Shown: positions 11,723-25,440, numbered from the stretch's first letter. The stretch: 64,000 bases of DNA from Epiperipatus broadwayi (GCA_028023455.1 JAQFVV010012506.1:1852714-1916713), one strand, 5' to 3'. Numbers and translations: made by a program. The notes: generated by a model from the sequence alone, not told the origin.

Positions 11723-14700
11723 ACGCAACTTAAAATTGCAGGCATTAATGTAAGGGGACTCAACTCTCTCAACCGCCTTCATGCTATTGAAAAATGGCTT
11801 GACAAAATGAACATCCATATTGTGTGCTTTTCAGAGACCAAGCTTCACTATCAGTCAGACCACAGAATCTCACAAATGATGCAACACTATGGCTACTTTC
11901 AGTACTCTTCTTCCAACTCTGCATCATCAGGAGTGGCATTCCTCATTAGCAAAAACCTTCCATATAACAAACTCAGAACTCTACATTTAGACAAAGAATT
12001 ACTAGTATTAAACCTAACATTTGGGAATTATTCCCTCAACATAATTTACTCATACTTTAGAAATTCCCTGAACTCAGCACATCCTGCAATCAACAGAATT
12101 AATGCCCTTCTTTCATCTAACACATCTCCAGCTATCTTCTTCGGTGACTTCAATATGAGTTACCAAAACTTCAACTCGATCTTTCTTCACCTACTCAACA
12201 GAGCCTTCTTGTGTGGAGAGGGTTTTTCCCTCCCGATGCCTTCTCCTTCTACATGTTGCACAGAAGATCTCTGATTGACCTGCTTTTCTATACTCCAGAC
12301 ATACACTTTGACCTCGAAGCCCATCTTCAACTGGTGCCTTTCTCTGACCATCTCGCCATGTTAATATCTCTTCAAATCAACACCACTATACCAGTCCAAA
12401 ACTGTCATGCTCACACCATAAGAATGTTAAATAAAGCCGCCACTCCAGAGTTGATATTTTCAGAGGCATATATCTTACTCAACAAAATCAAAATACTCTC
12501 TCTTCCCCCCATCCAAGCTTGGTCTCTATTTGTTGGAGTCTTGAGCTCTCTTATTGACTCCTACACAAAGAAAATGAAAGGTCCCAATCGACTCATTAAG
12601 GACCTTGAAAATATTAGTAACAAGTTGAATGCCCTCACATTCACAAACCCTAATGTACAAGAAATAATGGAACTCAAAAGTCAATACTACCACAAACAAA
12701 AAGTGCTTGCTCAATACGTGGCCACTAAAAGGTCAAAAGTCTTTATTGATAATCATCATAATTGGACCCGCAGCTATATCAGGTGGGCTCTGGGGATGGT
12801 CAAAAGGCCCACTCCTACAATGTTAACAGTAGATCAGCACTGCTATAGTGGTCCCAAAATGCTCGACAAGATTCATAAACACTTTCGTTGCAAACTCCAA
12901 AGTACAAATTTCAAAATCGGAAGCATCTGGAAACAGTTGGTTGGAAATCATGAACATAACATTACTGAACAGCAAATAATCCAAAAATTACAGTCCTATC
13001 CTGAAAGCACACATCCTGGACTACATGGCACCCCAAGATTTGTGCTTCTCCACCTGAGTTACTTCACTGCACCCATAGTCCAGCAAATGATTGACCTGCT
13101 TGCTGGTGACTTCCTGAATATCCCAGACCTTTATCCTGTATCGCTAGTGCCATTTCTAAAAAAACACAGTAACCCTTCCAGCCTGTTGAACATAAGACCT
13201 ATATCAATGATTCCCCTTCTCATCAAAACAATAGAATCCATAGTTAAAGATCGTATTCAAAATCAGATTTACAATCACATTTCCAAGTATCAATTTGCTC
13301 GCAAAGGCTCTTCCACCAGCGATGCAGTCCGGCGCTTCCTGCTCCTGATTGAGCACATCAGAATGCAAAGAAAATCAAAACCAATAGTAATTCAACTTGA
13401 CTTTTCCTCTGCCTTCGACACCGTCATCCCATCAACACTACTTCAAACCCTACATGACTATCAAGTGCCTGACGTTTTTATTCGCATAATAGGAAATCTT
13501 CTGCTCAACAGGTCAATATTCACGTCTCTTGATGGTAAGCTGTCAGCCGGCTTCAGACCACATTTATCCATCCCTCAGGGATCACCATTGGCTACACTGT
13601 GTTTTATCACGTACATCAACCCCTTCCTCAAAGAAATTGAATCTAAGATTCCGGGGATATACGTACCTGCCCTGAAACATCAGGTGCACCACATCACCTA
13701 TGTCGATGATGTATCAATCTTCCTTCCACACAAAGATCACCTTCAGACTGCATTACAAATCATAGAGAAACATGCTAGAATTCTAAATTTTCAAATAAAT
13801 CACAGCAAGTCATCGATGTGGAAAATAAAGACAGGAGAAATCATTCCCTCAATTTTCACGGCTAAGCCACAACCCTTCTTAGGCTTTCCAATCTCCAAAT
13901 CCAGGCTCGCCATGGCCAAGAACATTCAAAACTTAGTTCTGGACAAAACAAGAAAAATCGTTGGCTCACTCTCAAAAATCTCTGTATCACTTCCTGGAAA
14001 GACTGCCCTTCTCAATATGTTAGTCTATCCTAGACTGAACTATTATTTCCCAATTGTCAAGCCTACTAAAACCTTTGAATGGGCAATAAACTCACTATGC
14101 TCGAAAGCTCTTTGGAATGGCAGGGTAGTGGCCATCAGCATGGCCAAAGCCCAAAGGCCTAAGGAGCTCAATGGGTTGGGATTGCACTCTGTCTCCACCT
14201 GGTACCTTCAAAAATCATTGCGAGTACTTCGCTCCATTCACCTTGAACCTTCCATCTTAAAACCGCACTCATTGGTTGATCCTACTGACACGCCTCCACC
14301 ATTCACTAGCAAGTGGATGACCGATATCTGGGTATATGCAAAAAACTCAATAGACCTAACACAACTCACTCTAGATGATAAAAAAACCTATTGGCAGACT
14401 TACAAAATCAAATATCCAAATGAGACCACACTCCAGAATACACTTGGTATCAACAACAAATTACTAATTAGGAAGTTTAAGAACTGGTATCTCGAACCCA
14501 AATTTATAAACTTCCTCATCAAGCTAAATCTCTCCGCGTTGCCTACAAACCATTTCCTAGTCTGGAAAAGAGGCTACAGCAAACTAAACCCTCAAAGCAA
14601 ATTATGCTCCACAGTGGATGAAACAATCCAACACCTGTTGCATTCCTGCCCTTATCTTTATCCACTGTGGACTTTCATCAATGAAAGTGTTTCGCTAAAC

Positions 14701-14946
14701 ATCAGTGAAGTACTCTTCATTCAAAATGCAATCAAGACAGGGATTTTTGCCACCATAAGATTGTCCATTTTTCTGAACTTTGCTGTGTGGATTACCAGAT
14801 GCAATTACATCTTCAGACATGTACCTACCAATGTCTACAACACCTACATGAAGTTGCTTAGGAATTTTAGGGCCAGAGACCAACTGTTGGCACCGGGATG
14901 GCTATACCAAGAAACCTGGAACAAGGTCACCCTACCAGATCAGTGA
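11723..14946 (+). pseudogene. LINE ORF2: endonuclease and reverse transcriptase
   Basis: About 1074 codons with one frameshift. The endonuclease (11723 to about 12360) shows INVRGLNS, CFSETKL (catalytic Glu), FGDFN, then SLIDLL and FSDHLAM, the usual order for apurinic-type LINE endonucleases. The frame shifts by one base around 12205-12230. The downstream frame (12211-14946) is open for 911 codons. The reverse transcriptase has LDFSSAFD near 13396, IPQGSPLA near 13570 and the catalytic YVDD at 13699-13710. A C-terminal motif with C, ETIQHLL and CPYLYPLW lies near 14600-14670, like the zinc domain of L1/Tx1-type elements. There is no ATG at the expected start: the codon before the conserved LKIAGINVRG stretch is ACG (11723) two codons after a stop, so start loss is likely. 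The product would nick DNA and copy the element RNA at the nick. Confidence 0.88.
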
Positions 14947-15068
14947 ACACGCATCAATATCTGTTGAAGCTCAAGTGTTACATGACTCAACAGTGACACT
15001 GGTACACTAGCATCAAGAATTTACATACATGTACAACTAGTTACAACTAGTTACTCTCAATAGTTTCT

Positions 15069-15074
15069 AATAAA
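15069..15074 (+). terminator. LINE polyadenylation signal
   Basis: AATAAA about 10-20 bp before the T-then-A run that marks the LINE 3' end. Confidence 0.6.
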
Positions 15075-15263
15075 TATCTTTTTTTTTTTTAAAAAAAAAA
15101 AAAGGAAGAAAAAGGTCAAATAGCTTTTTATTTAACATTACTATCTAGATTAAAACTGTAATATTAATCTAAATTGCAATGTTTAATGAAATGCTGTTTA
15201 GAATTTTTTAGCGAAGTTGTTATCTATAAAAGAAATCTTCCTTTTTTGTTCTTGCACTTTATG

Positions 15264-15336
<73 letters not shown>

Positions 15337-15337
15337 G

Positions 15338-15387
<50 letters not shown>
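15264..15387 (+). repeat. (TCTA)n microsatellite
   Basis: About 31 tandem TCTA units with one TCTG interruption near 15337. The in-frame YLSI peptide repeat it produces is not a gene. Confidence 0.95.
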
Positions 15388-15391
<4 letters not shown>

Positions 15392-15560
15392 CTTTCTTTC
15401 TTCTTTCCTTTCTTTCTTTTTTCTTTCATTTCTTTCTTTCCTTTCTTTCTTTCTTTCCTTTCTTTCTTTCTGTCTTTCTTTCTTTCTGTCTTTCTTTTTT
15501 TCTTTCTTTCTGTTTTTCTTTCTAACTTTTTTTCTTTCTTTTTTTCTTTCTTTCTTTCTG

Positions 15561-15592
<32 letters not shown>

Positions 15593-15593
15593 T
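15388..15593 (+). repeat. Polypyrimidine (TTTC)n tract
   Basis: About 205 bp of almost pure T/C on this strand, broken by a few G and A bases. It directly follows the TCTA array. Long mirror-symmetric pyrimidine tracts can form triplex (H-DNA). The KKER-rich reading on the other strand is an artefact. Confidence 0.9.
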
Positions 15594-18500
15594 ACTAGTA
15601 CACTGTGGTACATTGACTTGAACCCCATAAATTTTACCTCATTAAAATAAGTGGGCATCTTTTAATAATAATAAAAAAGAATCTTAGGTAAAAATTTCAG
15701 ATATGTTTGTTATGCAATTAACGTATATAAAAGTCCTGTATCGCTATATTATTATTGTATAAAAAATGTTTATTCAACCTCATAAAAAAAATAAAAACTT
15801 ATAACATTTTCTTTTGTGAAATTAAAAAAATATATATATTTAGTTTTATATTAATTATCTTTTATTAATTTGGAATAAACAAGTAGATCTAATTAATTTC
15901 TGATATGTTAAAATCTTAACTTTTATATATATTTGAATAACATAAGAAAAAATGTAAAGTATTTTTTTTTTATCTTGTTTGTATTAGATCTGCTCACATC
16001 ATGGACTTATTGGATCTAAATAAAGTCTTTTTTTCTCTTGCATGTCATAATTTAAAAAAGTATTTCCATATCAAGCTACTATTGTTGATCTACTAGTAAT
16101 AATGTAGTAAATATGAAGCTAATTTTCAAATGTAAAAAATGGAATACATATATTCATTTAACTAAAGTAATGTTATCAATAGAAGAGTAAATTAAAACCT
16201 TTTAAGTATAAAATACTACAATGCTGACCAGAAAATGTGAGACTACCATGTAAAAACCCTTGGATGACTGTCTAAAATAAAATTATTGTAAAATGACCAG
16301 CTGAAGGAGAGGGAAAATGAGAATGAAAGATGACTATTAATATAAAAGCTCCATATACCATTTGTGATGACATAATATACTGACAAATGCCTTACTATCT
16401 ATTTGTGAATGATCATCAAGTTAAAAAGAGTATAAATCAATATAAGAATCAAGGAAATTGGGAACCCAATTAATGATCATATCTGTCAGAGACAGAACAG
16501 CACAGAAGCTAATTTGTGACTCTCCAGATAAGGAACACATATTAAATACCAGATTGTGACTTATTTGCTAAATAACTGCTTAACCATACATGTGCACATA
16601 AAACATGAAAGGACAATGATATGAGAGTATTCACATTTCTTAGTATTGTTATTTGTGCTCAATATAAAATGATGAGATTTTTTTTACCATATCATCAAAT
16701 TAATTAATTGCCAATGCATATGACAAGAATAAGAATAATATTTTTTGTTTACACATATATTTTTCTTTTAGAGCATTATTATATTGGTTATATGTCAGAC
16801 AAGTGATAAATAGAATTAAAGTTATTAAAAGTTAAAAGAATGAATTATTTTGGCAAAATTTAGCCATTGTCTAATTAAAAAAATGCTTATTTATTTGTTA
16901 GGCTTTTGATTCTATTAAATTATTAGTTTTTATTGAAATTTAATATCAAGTAAAATAATATCTTGATTTTATTTACTATTATAGTTTTGCTTTTAAGTCT
17001 TAAGTGATGTTATATTGCTACAACTATTATTATATATTGAGGCTGAAGAGTTTTCAGACCAATATAGCTATTTAAATTAGATAGCTAGATTTGAAGACAT
17101 ATAGGTGTCTGAAAATTTCAGATTTTGGACTTAATAGTTAAGTATTAGATAAGTGCTGAATTTGAGTTGGTATTTTGGATCTAGTATATGAAATATCCTA
17201 GTGCCTGGGATGTTTCTAAATACAAATTTTGAATGCTTTCTCTTGAAGCATTTATCGATAAAACTTGGTTAGAGCTATTAGCATGGTCATTATTTTATTT
17301 TATAAAATACAAGCTTATCAAGTTAAATCACATGATGTATGATTTTATTTTATTTATTATTAATATCAAGTGTATGTCTTTCTTTCTGGTTCTATGCCAC
17401 CTCCCGAACTTGATTAAAATATACTATAATCTAAGAGATAAATATAGTGTGTGTGTGATTTTTAAAATTAGTCATACCAATATAAACTAAATAAATAAGA
17501 GCTAGCATTATGGGTAATAACAGATCTAAAAAAATGGGGTTTGATTTGTCACATGCTGATGAAAATGCCATAATGTCTTTATGGCTGGTACTCATTAATA
17601 TACAAATCCTTCATCATCACATTACCAATAGATTAAATGACATACATATTATACTGAAAAATCTAATTGGTCTGTCAATTAAAAATATATGTACAAATAA
17701 TATGAAGTGATAAAGCTTATGTATATATTACCTTCCCTTATATTTGACTGCCCAAATCTGGCATGATCATCATCACTATATAAACATACCTTTAAATAAA
17801 TAAGCAACTAACACGTGGTTGGTAATTACTTTGCATCATATTTCCAGTTGTGGTCTGATACAATATATATATATATATATTTCAAAAAAGATTTATTTAA
17901 GATAAAAAGACATCTTCCTAAGTGATTCAATGAAAAAAAGGGATTATTCATGAAGTCAATGATTGCCAGGTAATAACATGTTTTTTCTTGATTTAATCCT
18001 TATCTAAGATTATCTAGATGACACTTGTTGACTATTAATAATAAACTAGATAACTGCATTGCTGGCTAATCTTTAAAAAAAATGTTCTATACTTAATTAA
18101 CAACCTGAAAAGAATTCTGAAGTTTCATACAGCCCAAAGTGTAACTCTTATTTATGCACGTCATATAGTTATGCTAAACACTATTCTGCAATGTCTTTTT
18201 TACACATATGTATATATGAAGAATTTCATGGAAAAATGGTTTGTACATTTACTTTTTATACCCAAAAGTTGAGATCTGAATCTGGGTCAGATAAAATTTT
18301 CAAGTTTTTGTTTTTAGTTTCCTATTGGATTTAGGATTTTTCTTTGGCAATGTATAACTAATTTAACAAACTATCTAATATTGGTTAATAAATAAATATT
18401 TACCTAGTATTGATTAAAGAGTAAAACGGGTTTAAAAAATCTCTCAAATTCTTCCATTCTGCAGTTGACAAGTTTGATAAGCTTACTGTTATTCCACGAT

Positions 18501-19074
18501 TAGCTGTTGGAAAGATCTTTGTCTTACACTGGACTTTTAAAAATCTGTTTTACTTTTTACATATTTATATACGTGTACATATAAAAAGAGAAAATAGTTA
18601 AATCAGAAGAAAAAATTAAAAAGAACAATCTGGTAAATTGATAATTACTTTTGAGAATTTGGTAAGCAATCATCTATTTATTTTATTTTTAAATTAAATT
18701 TGAACTGATTTAATTCTTAATTTTGCTTAAAATAATGAATGTTACATTACATTTCTATTTACTCACTCAGAATTTATCTTTTTTTAAAAGAAATACAGTT
18801 ATTTAACTGACTGAACATCATATTGCTTTTTAAAAGTAATAAAGTTTAAATATGATATTTAGTTAAGGTTAATTGCTTTATAAAAGCAATGATCTTCTAT
18901 TACTTAAAAAAAAAAAAGATTTACCTTTTAAAATTTACTTTTAAAAATATCATTTAGAAAAAACATTTCAACATTAAATTTATACTACATACAAATATAT
19001 GTATATATATCAGCCACTTGTAAACGAGTGTAGTCACTCCAATTCCAAGGAAAGAAAAGAAGAAAAAAAGGATC
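15594..19074. other. AT-rich spacer
   Basis: AT-rich sequence with small AT microsatellites (for example near 17866-17880). Open frames at 17233 and 17510 are under 90 codons with no recognisable protein pattern. No gene is supported. Confidence 0.5.
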
Positions 19075-19960
19075 AAAAAATGAGTTTTGTAATGATTATA
19101 CAAATCAATAATTGAAACACAAATCCATCCCCATATCGTATATGCTGATCCATTTTTCTGTTTGATATTATTTTGTGATGTTATTGATCTTTTACTTTCT
19201 TGAGCAGAAAACTTTTTTTTCTGAAATACTTCAACACCATGTCAAATTGCAACTCTCCAATGTTCCCTGTCATGTCTTCCCAATGGAAATAATCAATATT
19301 GCATTTCTTTAAAATGATTTTGAAATAATCGTTATAATATAAATGGGGTATACTTCTCCTATTAAAACCATGCTCAAATTGGTCATAGATCACCCTTTTA
19401 GAAAGTCTTTTATTATTCATTAGATTTATATGTCTAATCCAATCAAGGGTGAATTTATAAAAAATAGACACTAGTGTTACATTCTTCAATTTGAAGAACT
19501 TATTAATTGGCTTTATGATCTTGTCTTTGTAATTTAAAATTTTTAAAGAGCATTCTTAAATAAAAATTTTCTAATGCCTTTATTATGCTCAATAGAATGT
19601 CCAAATTTTATTTCCTGATAATAAATTAGACAAAATAATAATTTTATGTATAGTTAATTTACTTGCATTAGTTAATTTTCTATTATGAAATATCCTACCA
19701 TTTCATTTGTTAATAGCAGCAACACATTGGAGTCTGTGTTGTACCTCAACATTTACTCCACTCTTTTAATCAGAAAATTATCAAGACATTTAAACTGGTT
19801 TGCATCCTCAAATTGATAACACTATAAGTTAAAAATTGCTAAGTGTTTTTCTTCCCTTCTGTTACTGATGTAATTACAAAACCATGAAATTTTGAGACAA
19901 TTTAAAAAAAGAGGTTTCATCTCTAACCTGTCCATTGAGAATTATATTTTATTATTGTTT
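19075..19960 (-). pseudogene. Old LINE relic, reverse transcriptase C-terminus
   Basis: On the minus strand a 102-codon frame (19489-19181) contains LDWIRHINLMNNKRLSKRV and later NIDYFHWEDM. These match the widespread animal LINE C-terminal pattern LRWxGHVxRM...RxPKxxxYGEL...FGIDPxxWEDLA. Upstream (to about 19960) broken frames continue the same protein (IEHNKGIRKF, ALKILNYKDKI). Downstream, in another frame, WICVSIIDLYNHYKTH matches the family's closing C2H2 finger (CxSRIGLxSHxRTH). Several frameshifts and stops are present. It is a heavily decayed fragment that supports an animal host. Confidence 0.7.
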
Positions 19961-21209
19961 AATTCCACTTTAAATTTATAAACATTTATTTCTTTATATG
20001 TTACTGTAATTTTCAGACTAATTATCATATTCACCACCATTAACTATTCACAATACTTTTTTTGAAAGCTTTCTTTTTTAATGGATCAGTCAATATGTAT
20101 TTGTCCTGTGTAGTTTAATGCAATGGTAGATATAACAATTTAAGAACTAAAAGTATATAAACTGCATTTCAATTTTGCTACTTTCAGTGTTCTATTGTCA
20201 TCAGACTAATCATTTGACTATTATAGTACTTTATTTAATCAGTTCTATCATCTTTTTGTATAATGTAAATTCATTCTCTCAGTTGTTTTGAAACATTAGT
20301 CTTTCAAGTATTATTAAAAAGAAATTATAATAGCTTTAATTATGTCATGATTTGAATTCTAATATTATTTTTTCTGGACAACTTTCTTTTTTTGTGTTTA
20401 ATTTTTTTTTTTTAATTTTATTTTGTTAGAGTTGCATTGTGGTTTAATGTGATACTGGCAGTCTCAAAACTTCAAAATCCCTGAGTTAATCTCAGCTGAG
20501 AAAATTTTAAAAAAAATCTGTTTAGTAAATTGAATAAAATGATTGTATTCAGTGTTTGAATGTTAGATGTTCTTGCATGCATATTTTCTACATTTCCTGA
20601 GGTCTATTTTTATGTATGATTAATTAAGGACCTATTTATTTAATTTTGTATATTCTATTTTTGAAAATTAACATTGTTTACTTTTAAATGTTTTCTGTTT
20701 TGTTTATGCAAATTGATGACTCAACTTCTTGTTTAAAGTATTTAAATCTTAATGTTTTCTAATTTTATGGCAAAATACCAACATCATCCAATCCTGAGTT
20801 CATAAATACTATTAAAATATTGTTACATTTAAAATATTCTTATAATAAATTTAATAAACAGAAATTATAGGCTTGAAGCCTAGTACAAATATAAAGCATT
20901 TCTTTAGTAGTGCTAGCTAAGAATGGCTGAGTGGCTATTTACTAAAAATTGTTGAATGACTGACTACACCCTAGAAATTTAAAATAATTTTGTGCTCTTA
21001 TGGAAAATACTCATTCAAAAAATAACTTAAGTTTTTCTATTTATATAATTATTTTCATGGGCATTGAAAGGTAAAGTAGTAATTAACTATATACCATAAT
21101 AATATATTTAAAAATAGTATGGTAAATATATAAAGAACAGGTATAGTGATACAAGTTATATATGTAATCTTAAAAATGGATTAAATTAAATATTTAGGAT
21201 AATAAATAA
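19961..21209. other. AT-rich spacer
   Basis: AT-rich sequence, possibly including more decayed LINE sequence near its left edge. No gene is seen. Confidence 0.45.
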
Positions 21210-21275
21210 TAAACAGGCAAAACTCACTGTACAGACAAGCATAAGAAGTGGTGGTCATGTGATGTTTATTGGCTT
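21210..21275. repeat. Family A fragment (fold-back remnant)
   Basis: AACAGGCAAAACTCACTG joins directly to AAGCATAAGAAGTGGTGGTC and ATGTGATG. These are the two outer ends of family A units in opposite orientation, with everything between lost. Confidence 0.5.
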
Positions 21276-24200
21276 ATAATAAATAATATAAATTATAAAA
21301 TTAATATAAAAATCTTATTTGAGGTAAATAAATTTAATACTTTTTATATATGATTGATATAACATATATGAAAATATATGTAAATAATTTACTATATATG
21401 TCTACTGTAATATTATAACATTAGTGCTTATTTATATACATCGAGTATTTACAACTCTAAAATCAACATTGTCTGCTGAATTGAAGAATTTAATAAAGAT
21501 ATTGGATTATATGGAGAATGTGAATGAGTATTAAATATTGCTATTAATATCAGAAAATCCTTAATTATAATTTGATAGAATAAAATCACTTTTACTTAAG
21601 TTTTAATCAAGTCTTTTTGGTTAAAAGTTTTTTTAAAGGAAGAATTCAAAATAAAGATCTCGCATTTTTCTAAATACAATTAATCTGCCTCTCCTGAATT
21701 TTTTCCCATAACAATTACCAACCAATTTTCGAAGTTAAACCTTGTATTACTACTAAAAAATGGATTGTCACCAATTTAAATTTTAATATTCTTAAAATAT
21801 CTTAAGCCAATTCATACTAAAGATATAAATTAATTATTATTATGGTGATAAAAGTTCCTAATACATCTAAACTTTTATTATTTAAAACAGTAGTATTTCA
21901 TACACTTTGGATCAAAAATATAAAACCATAACAATATAATATGATGGATATTCTTTATTAAATCATAACAAATTTTTAAATATATAAACTTAAACAAATA
22001 CTCTTTTTCTCTGTTCAAGATCATTAGAAAGCTTAAATTTGTTATAAAATATTCTTCATAAAAACTTATATATATATATATATTGTACCCTTACTTCTCG
22101 ATGTATAATATAGTTTGAAATACAACTAGCTCAATTAAATTGGAATGCTTAATTAAAATTTGCATATCTATCTTTAATATACTTTTATATTATCATATTC
22201 AAATTAAATTTATTATTAATTATCAAAATTAATATATTTCTATGGTATGTACTAATTAAATAAGTATTTATTAAAATCGTGAGACTGTGAAGTAAAGTTA
22301 CAAAGCAATTAAGTAGATTTACATTGAGTCAATATCTTCTAAGACATTATCTCAATGGCATAAGAATACTGTCACTTCCTTATTAACTTACTACTACCTC
22401 TACAGCATTCTTATGGCTTTTAAATAAAATAAATTATCTTTAATAATAATAAAATAAATAAATCTTAACTTTTAATTTTTAAAATATAATTAAATAATCT
22501 CAGGTTCTTCTAATTATCTTAAAGTAATGATAATTCATGTAAATAAGTATGATATGGGATTTTATATCAAACCTAAATACACCTAACTTATTTTAATAAT
22601 AATAATACTCAATACTAATTTTAGGGTATAACTTAATCTTATCTACTTCTGTTATATTATTAAGTATTAAATAAATAAACAATCATATGTATATCTTTTA
22701 TTTTCATATAGTATCTTAATTTTAGAATAGATCAAAATCTTACAACTTAATAATCTATGGCAATAAATAATATTGTATTCTTATATTATGCATTATAATT
22801 ACTCTATGACCATTGTAATATGATGTAATAATGTCAATCAATTCTCCTAAATGATAATCAGGAAAATATTGTATTTATTTCTAAAATAATATTAATAAAT
22901 TCACATTGTGCAAATATTATGTTTCTTCAAATTATCTGCTGTCAAATGCTGTGGTGTAAAATAATGAACTCGACACACTTTTAAAACAAATTAAACAAAT
23001 TTATTTACATTAACTTCAACTAAGAATTTATTTACAATATTTACAGTTCAAAATTATGAAAACAAAGAAAATAAAAATAAGAAAATAATAATACAATATG
23101 TTTACACTGTTATTAACTCATACTCCTAATAAGTAATTATACATCCTTTAAAATGCTGTACTAATAACACTGAAGTATGTTTCCAAAAACTTAGACTTTA
23201 AACAAGCATCAGTAAACTTCAATTATTACACAGAAAAATTTATGTAAATAATATTTATATAGCATATGTAAACAATTAAACTTTACTAATTAAATTGCTA
23301 CATCACTTAAGTATTACTGCTACTTATTTCATCATGTACTAGTATGTGTTCACTTTACTATTAGCATTACTCTAATAGCATAATATAGAAACTAATGTAT
23401 CCTTGTAATGTAATAACAAAGAATTGATTATAATTTTATATTTCACTTATTGCAATTCATGTTACATGTTTTATCAAATATGCATTACATATATGTACTG
23501 TTAAAATAATAATATTTAAATTATTCATCAATTTCAAATTCATAAAGTATTATATTAGATAAATTCTATGATTCTTTTCTGTGTGAAATTATTACTTTAC
23601 TTTATGTGTTATTCTACTCCTTCTTAATAACTTTCTATCTACAAAAACATCCTCCAAAAACTTAGTTAAACTTTCCGGAAAATAATCACTGATTTTAAAA
23701 TAAAAAAACTAATTATCCAAACTATTTATACTACGTCATCTATATTCAGTAAATCTTCAATTCAAATATAAACTTCTACATAAAACTTAACTTAATTTAT
23801 CCAATAAAATAAAAATAAAATATAGACTTTGAGATCTCTTCCTAACTTGAAATAAGATAATTACTTGTATGAACAATAAATATAATTCTAATACTCCAAC
23901 ATAATAATAATAAAAATAAAAATCAAAATTTATTTACGAAAGAATCATATAATTATTTCTAAGCTTCTTATGTAATGTTGTATCATATTTATATCATAAA
24001 TTCAAATTATGCATATTTAAATAAAACTGTTACTGCCAATATAATGTGTGTGTATTTTTAAAATATTCATACATTCATTCAACAATAATATATCATTCGG
24101 TTGATCTAAAGAAAACATATTAAAATTATTATAATTATACAATTTTTACCATAAATAAGATTTAATGTACAGTCCATCTTCCAATATTCTTCAGAATTAC

Positions 24201-24372
24201 AGCTTCATAGAATAAATCACATTTACACTCACAATCATTCTTTAACATATTACGTTTTATATTAATTATAAGATAAACTTATGCAATTAATTATTATATT
24301 ACTTTAGTTATTATTTTAAGAAATGTACCTATCTTATTTTTAATAGATTAATAATATTTAACTTTTATATTA
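21276..24372. other. AT-rich spacer
   Basis: Extremely AT-rich, with scattered TAA and TTTA runs. No coding frame or repeat shared elsewhere in the window was seen. Confidence 0.45.
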
Positions 24373-24490
24373 GATAAATAAAACAAAATTCATATTACAT
24401 AACTCCAGCAATGTTTCCTTTTCACCATAAAGTTTTTTAATCCTAGGCACATATTCACTAGCACACCATTTCCTGTTTCCGGTCCATCAC
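24373..24490 (-). other. Exon-like segment, minus strand
   Basis: A 38-codon frame between stops reads as normal protein, unlike the surrounding AT-rich frames: KWCASEYVPRIKKLYGEK then ETLLELCN. A possible acceptor (GAAACAG) precedes it. A second protein-like piece, YSYLDVLLRNAQEICGCPS, lies upstream on the same strand near 24680-24745, and a TATA box lies near 25400. I do not recognise the protein. It may be part of a gene, of an LTR, or chance. Confidence 0.25.
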
Positions 24491-25396
24491 GTGTTTTTTT
24501 AAAAGTTTATGAAAAAACGAAAAACGTTCTTTTAAAACCAAAATAAAAGTTAATCATTTCTTTTATAAAAATATAATAAAATTAAAATAGTTTATCTGAT
24601 CTGGATGCAGTTCTTTAAAGAATATTATTTAAAAGTTATTATTTTAAATTAGTCTATAGTTTATGAAAAAATTATCATTTAATTATTTTAAATTAACTGG
24701 GACATCCACATATTTCTTGCGCATTTCTTAACAAAACATCCAGGTAAGAATAATCTTCTTCATTTTAAAACGACCAGCGTTTAAATTATTTCAATATAAT
24801 AATTTTTATTATATTAAGACTTTTAGCTAATTATATTATTCAATTTATTTGCCTTCCAAAATTGTCAACATTCAGTCTTTTAAACATAAAGACTTAACAA
24901 GGCAAGTATTTATAAAACTACTTTTATTTCTAATATCTTTACTCAAGATATACATTTAAATTTATAGCTTGCAAAAATACTTTCTTTACACAAAAGTATT
25001 TATTCTTTAAAATATCTATTTTCTAATAGGCAACAGTAATTAGCTTTTAAAATTATATACTGTCCAAAATACTACTTTTCTCCATCTTGTAATTTTCCGA
25101 ATTAATCCAGCGTTTGTCATATTTCTAAGGTAAAGTTTCCGATATATTTTCACTATATATGATGTTTCCATGATTATTTGCTTGCAAATTGAGCCCAGTA
25201 GAGACGACCGATAGGGAAAAAATTAAGTTAACACTGCATGTCTATCATTTAAAACTTTTATAAATTATTTATAATGACACTCTTGTAATTTTAAAATTGA
25301 TTTTAAGAGCGTCTATCAAATTTACTTTGCTATTTTTAATAACACAATTAACTTGAAAAATCAATCACAGAGTCCTCTCCTAACAATTGAACTGAG

Positions 25397-25440
25397 CTTT
25401 TATACCGGAAGAAACTTCCCATTTGATTGGTAGATTAAAC
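25397..25440 (-). promoter_or_regulatory. Candidate TATA/CCAAT promoter
   Basis: On the minus strand CCAATCAAATGG is followed by GGAAGTTTCTTCC and then TATAAAAGC. The middle element contains GAAnnTTC, the unit of a heat-shock element. Order and spacing resemble a polymerase II promoter, of either a gene or an LTR whose body would lie to the left. No transcript evidence is available. Confidence 0.35.

Larger units (their letters stand above)
10155..15105 (+). mobile_element. LINE non-LTR retrotransposon, nearly complete
   Basis: A two-ORF element: ORF1 (10155-11685) with a zinc knuckle and ORF2 (11723-14946) with an apurinic-type endonuclease, reverse transcriptase and C-terminal Cys/His motif. 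It is followed by an AATAAA at 15069 and an A-rich end near 15091-15105. The region is far richer in GC than its flanks and has only a few lesions, so the insertion is fairly young. The 5' end is unclear. GAAGGAAAAAAG at 10159 resembles GGAAGAAAAAGG near 15104 and might be an imperfect target duplication. That would make the element 5'-truncated inside ORF1. The domain order fits L1/Tx1-type LINEs; the clade is not proven. Confidence 0.85.

Noticed and set aside
15174-15658. YLSI-rich plus frames and KKER-rich minus frame
   Set aside because: These are products of the TCTA and TTTC microsatellites.
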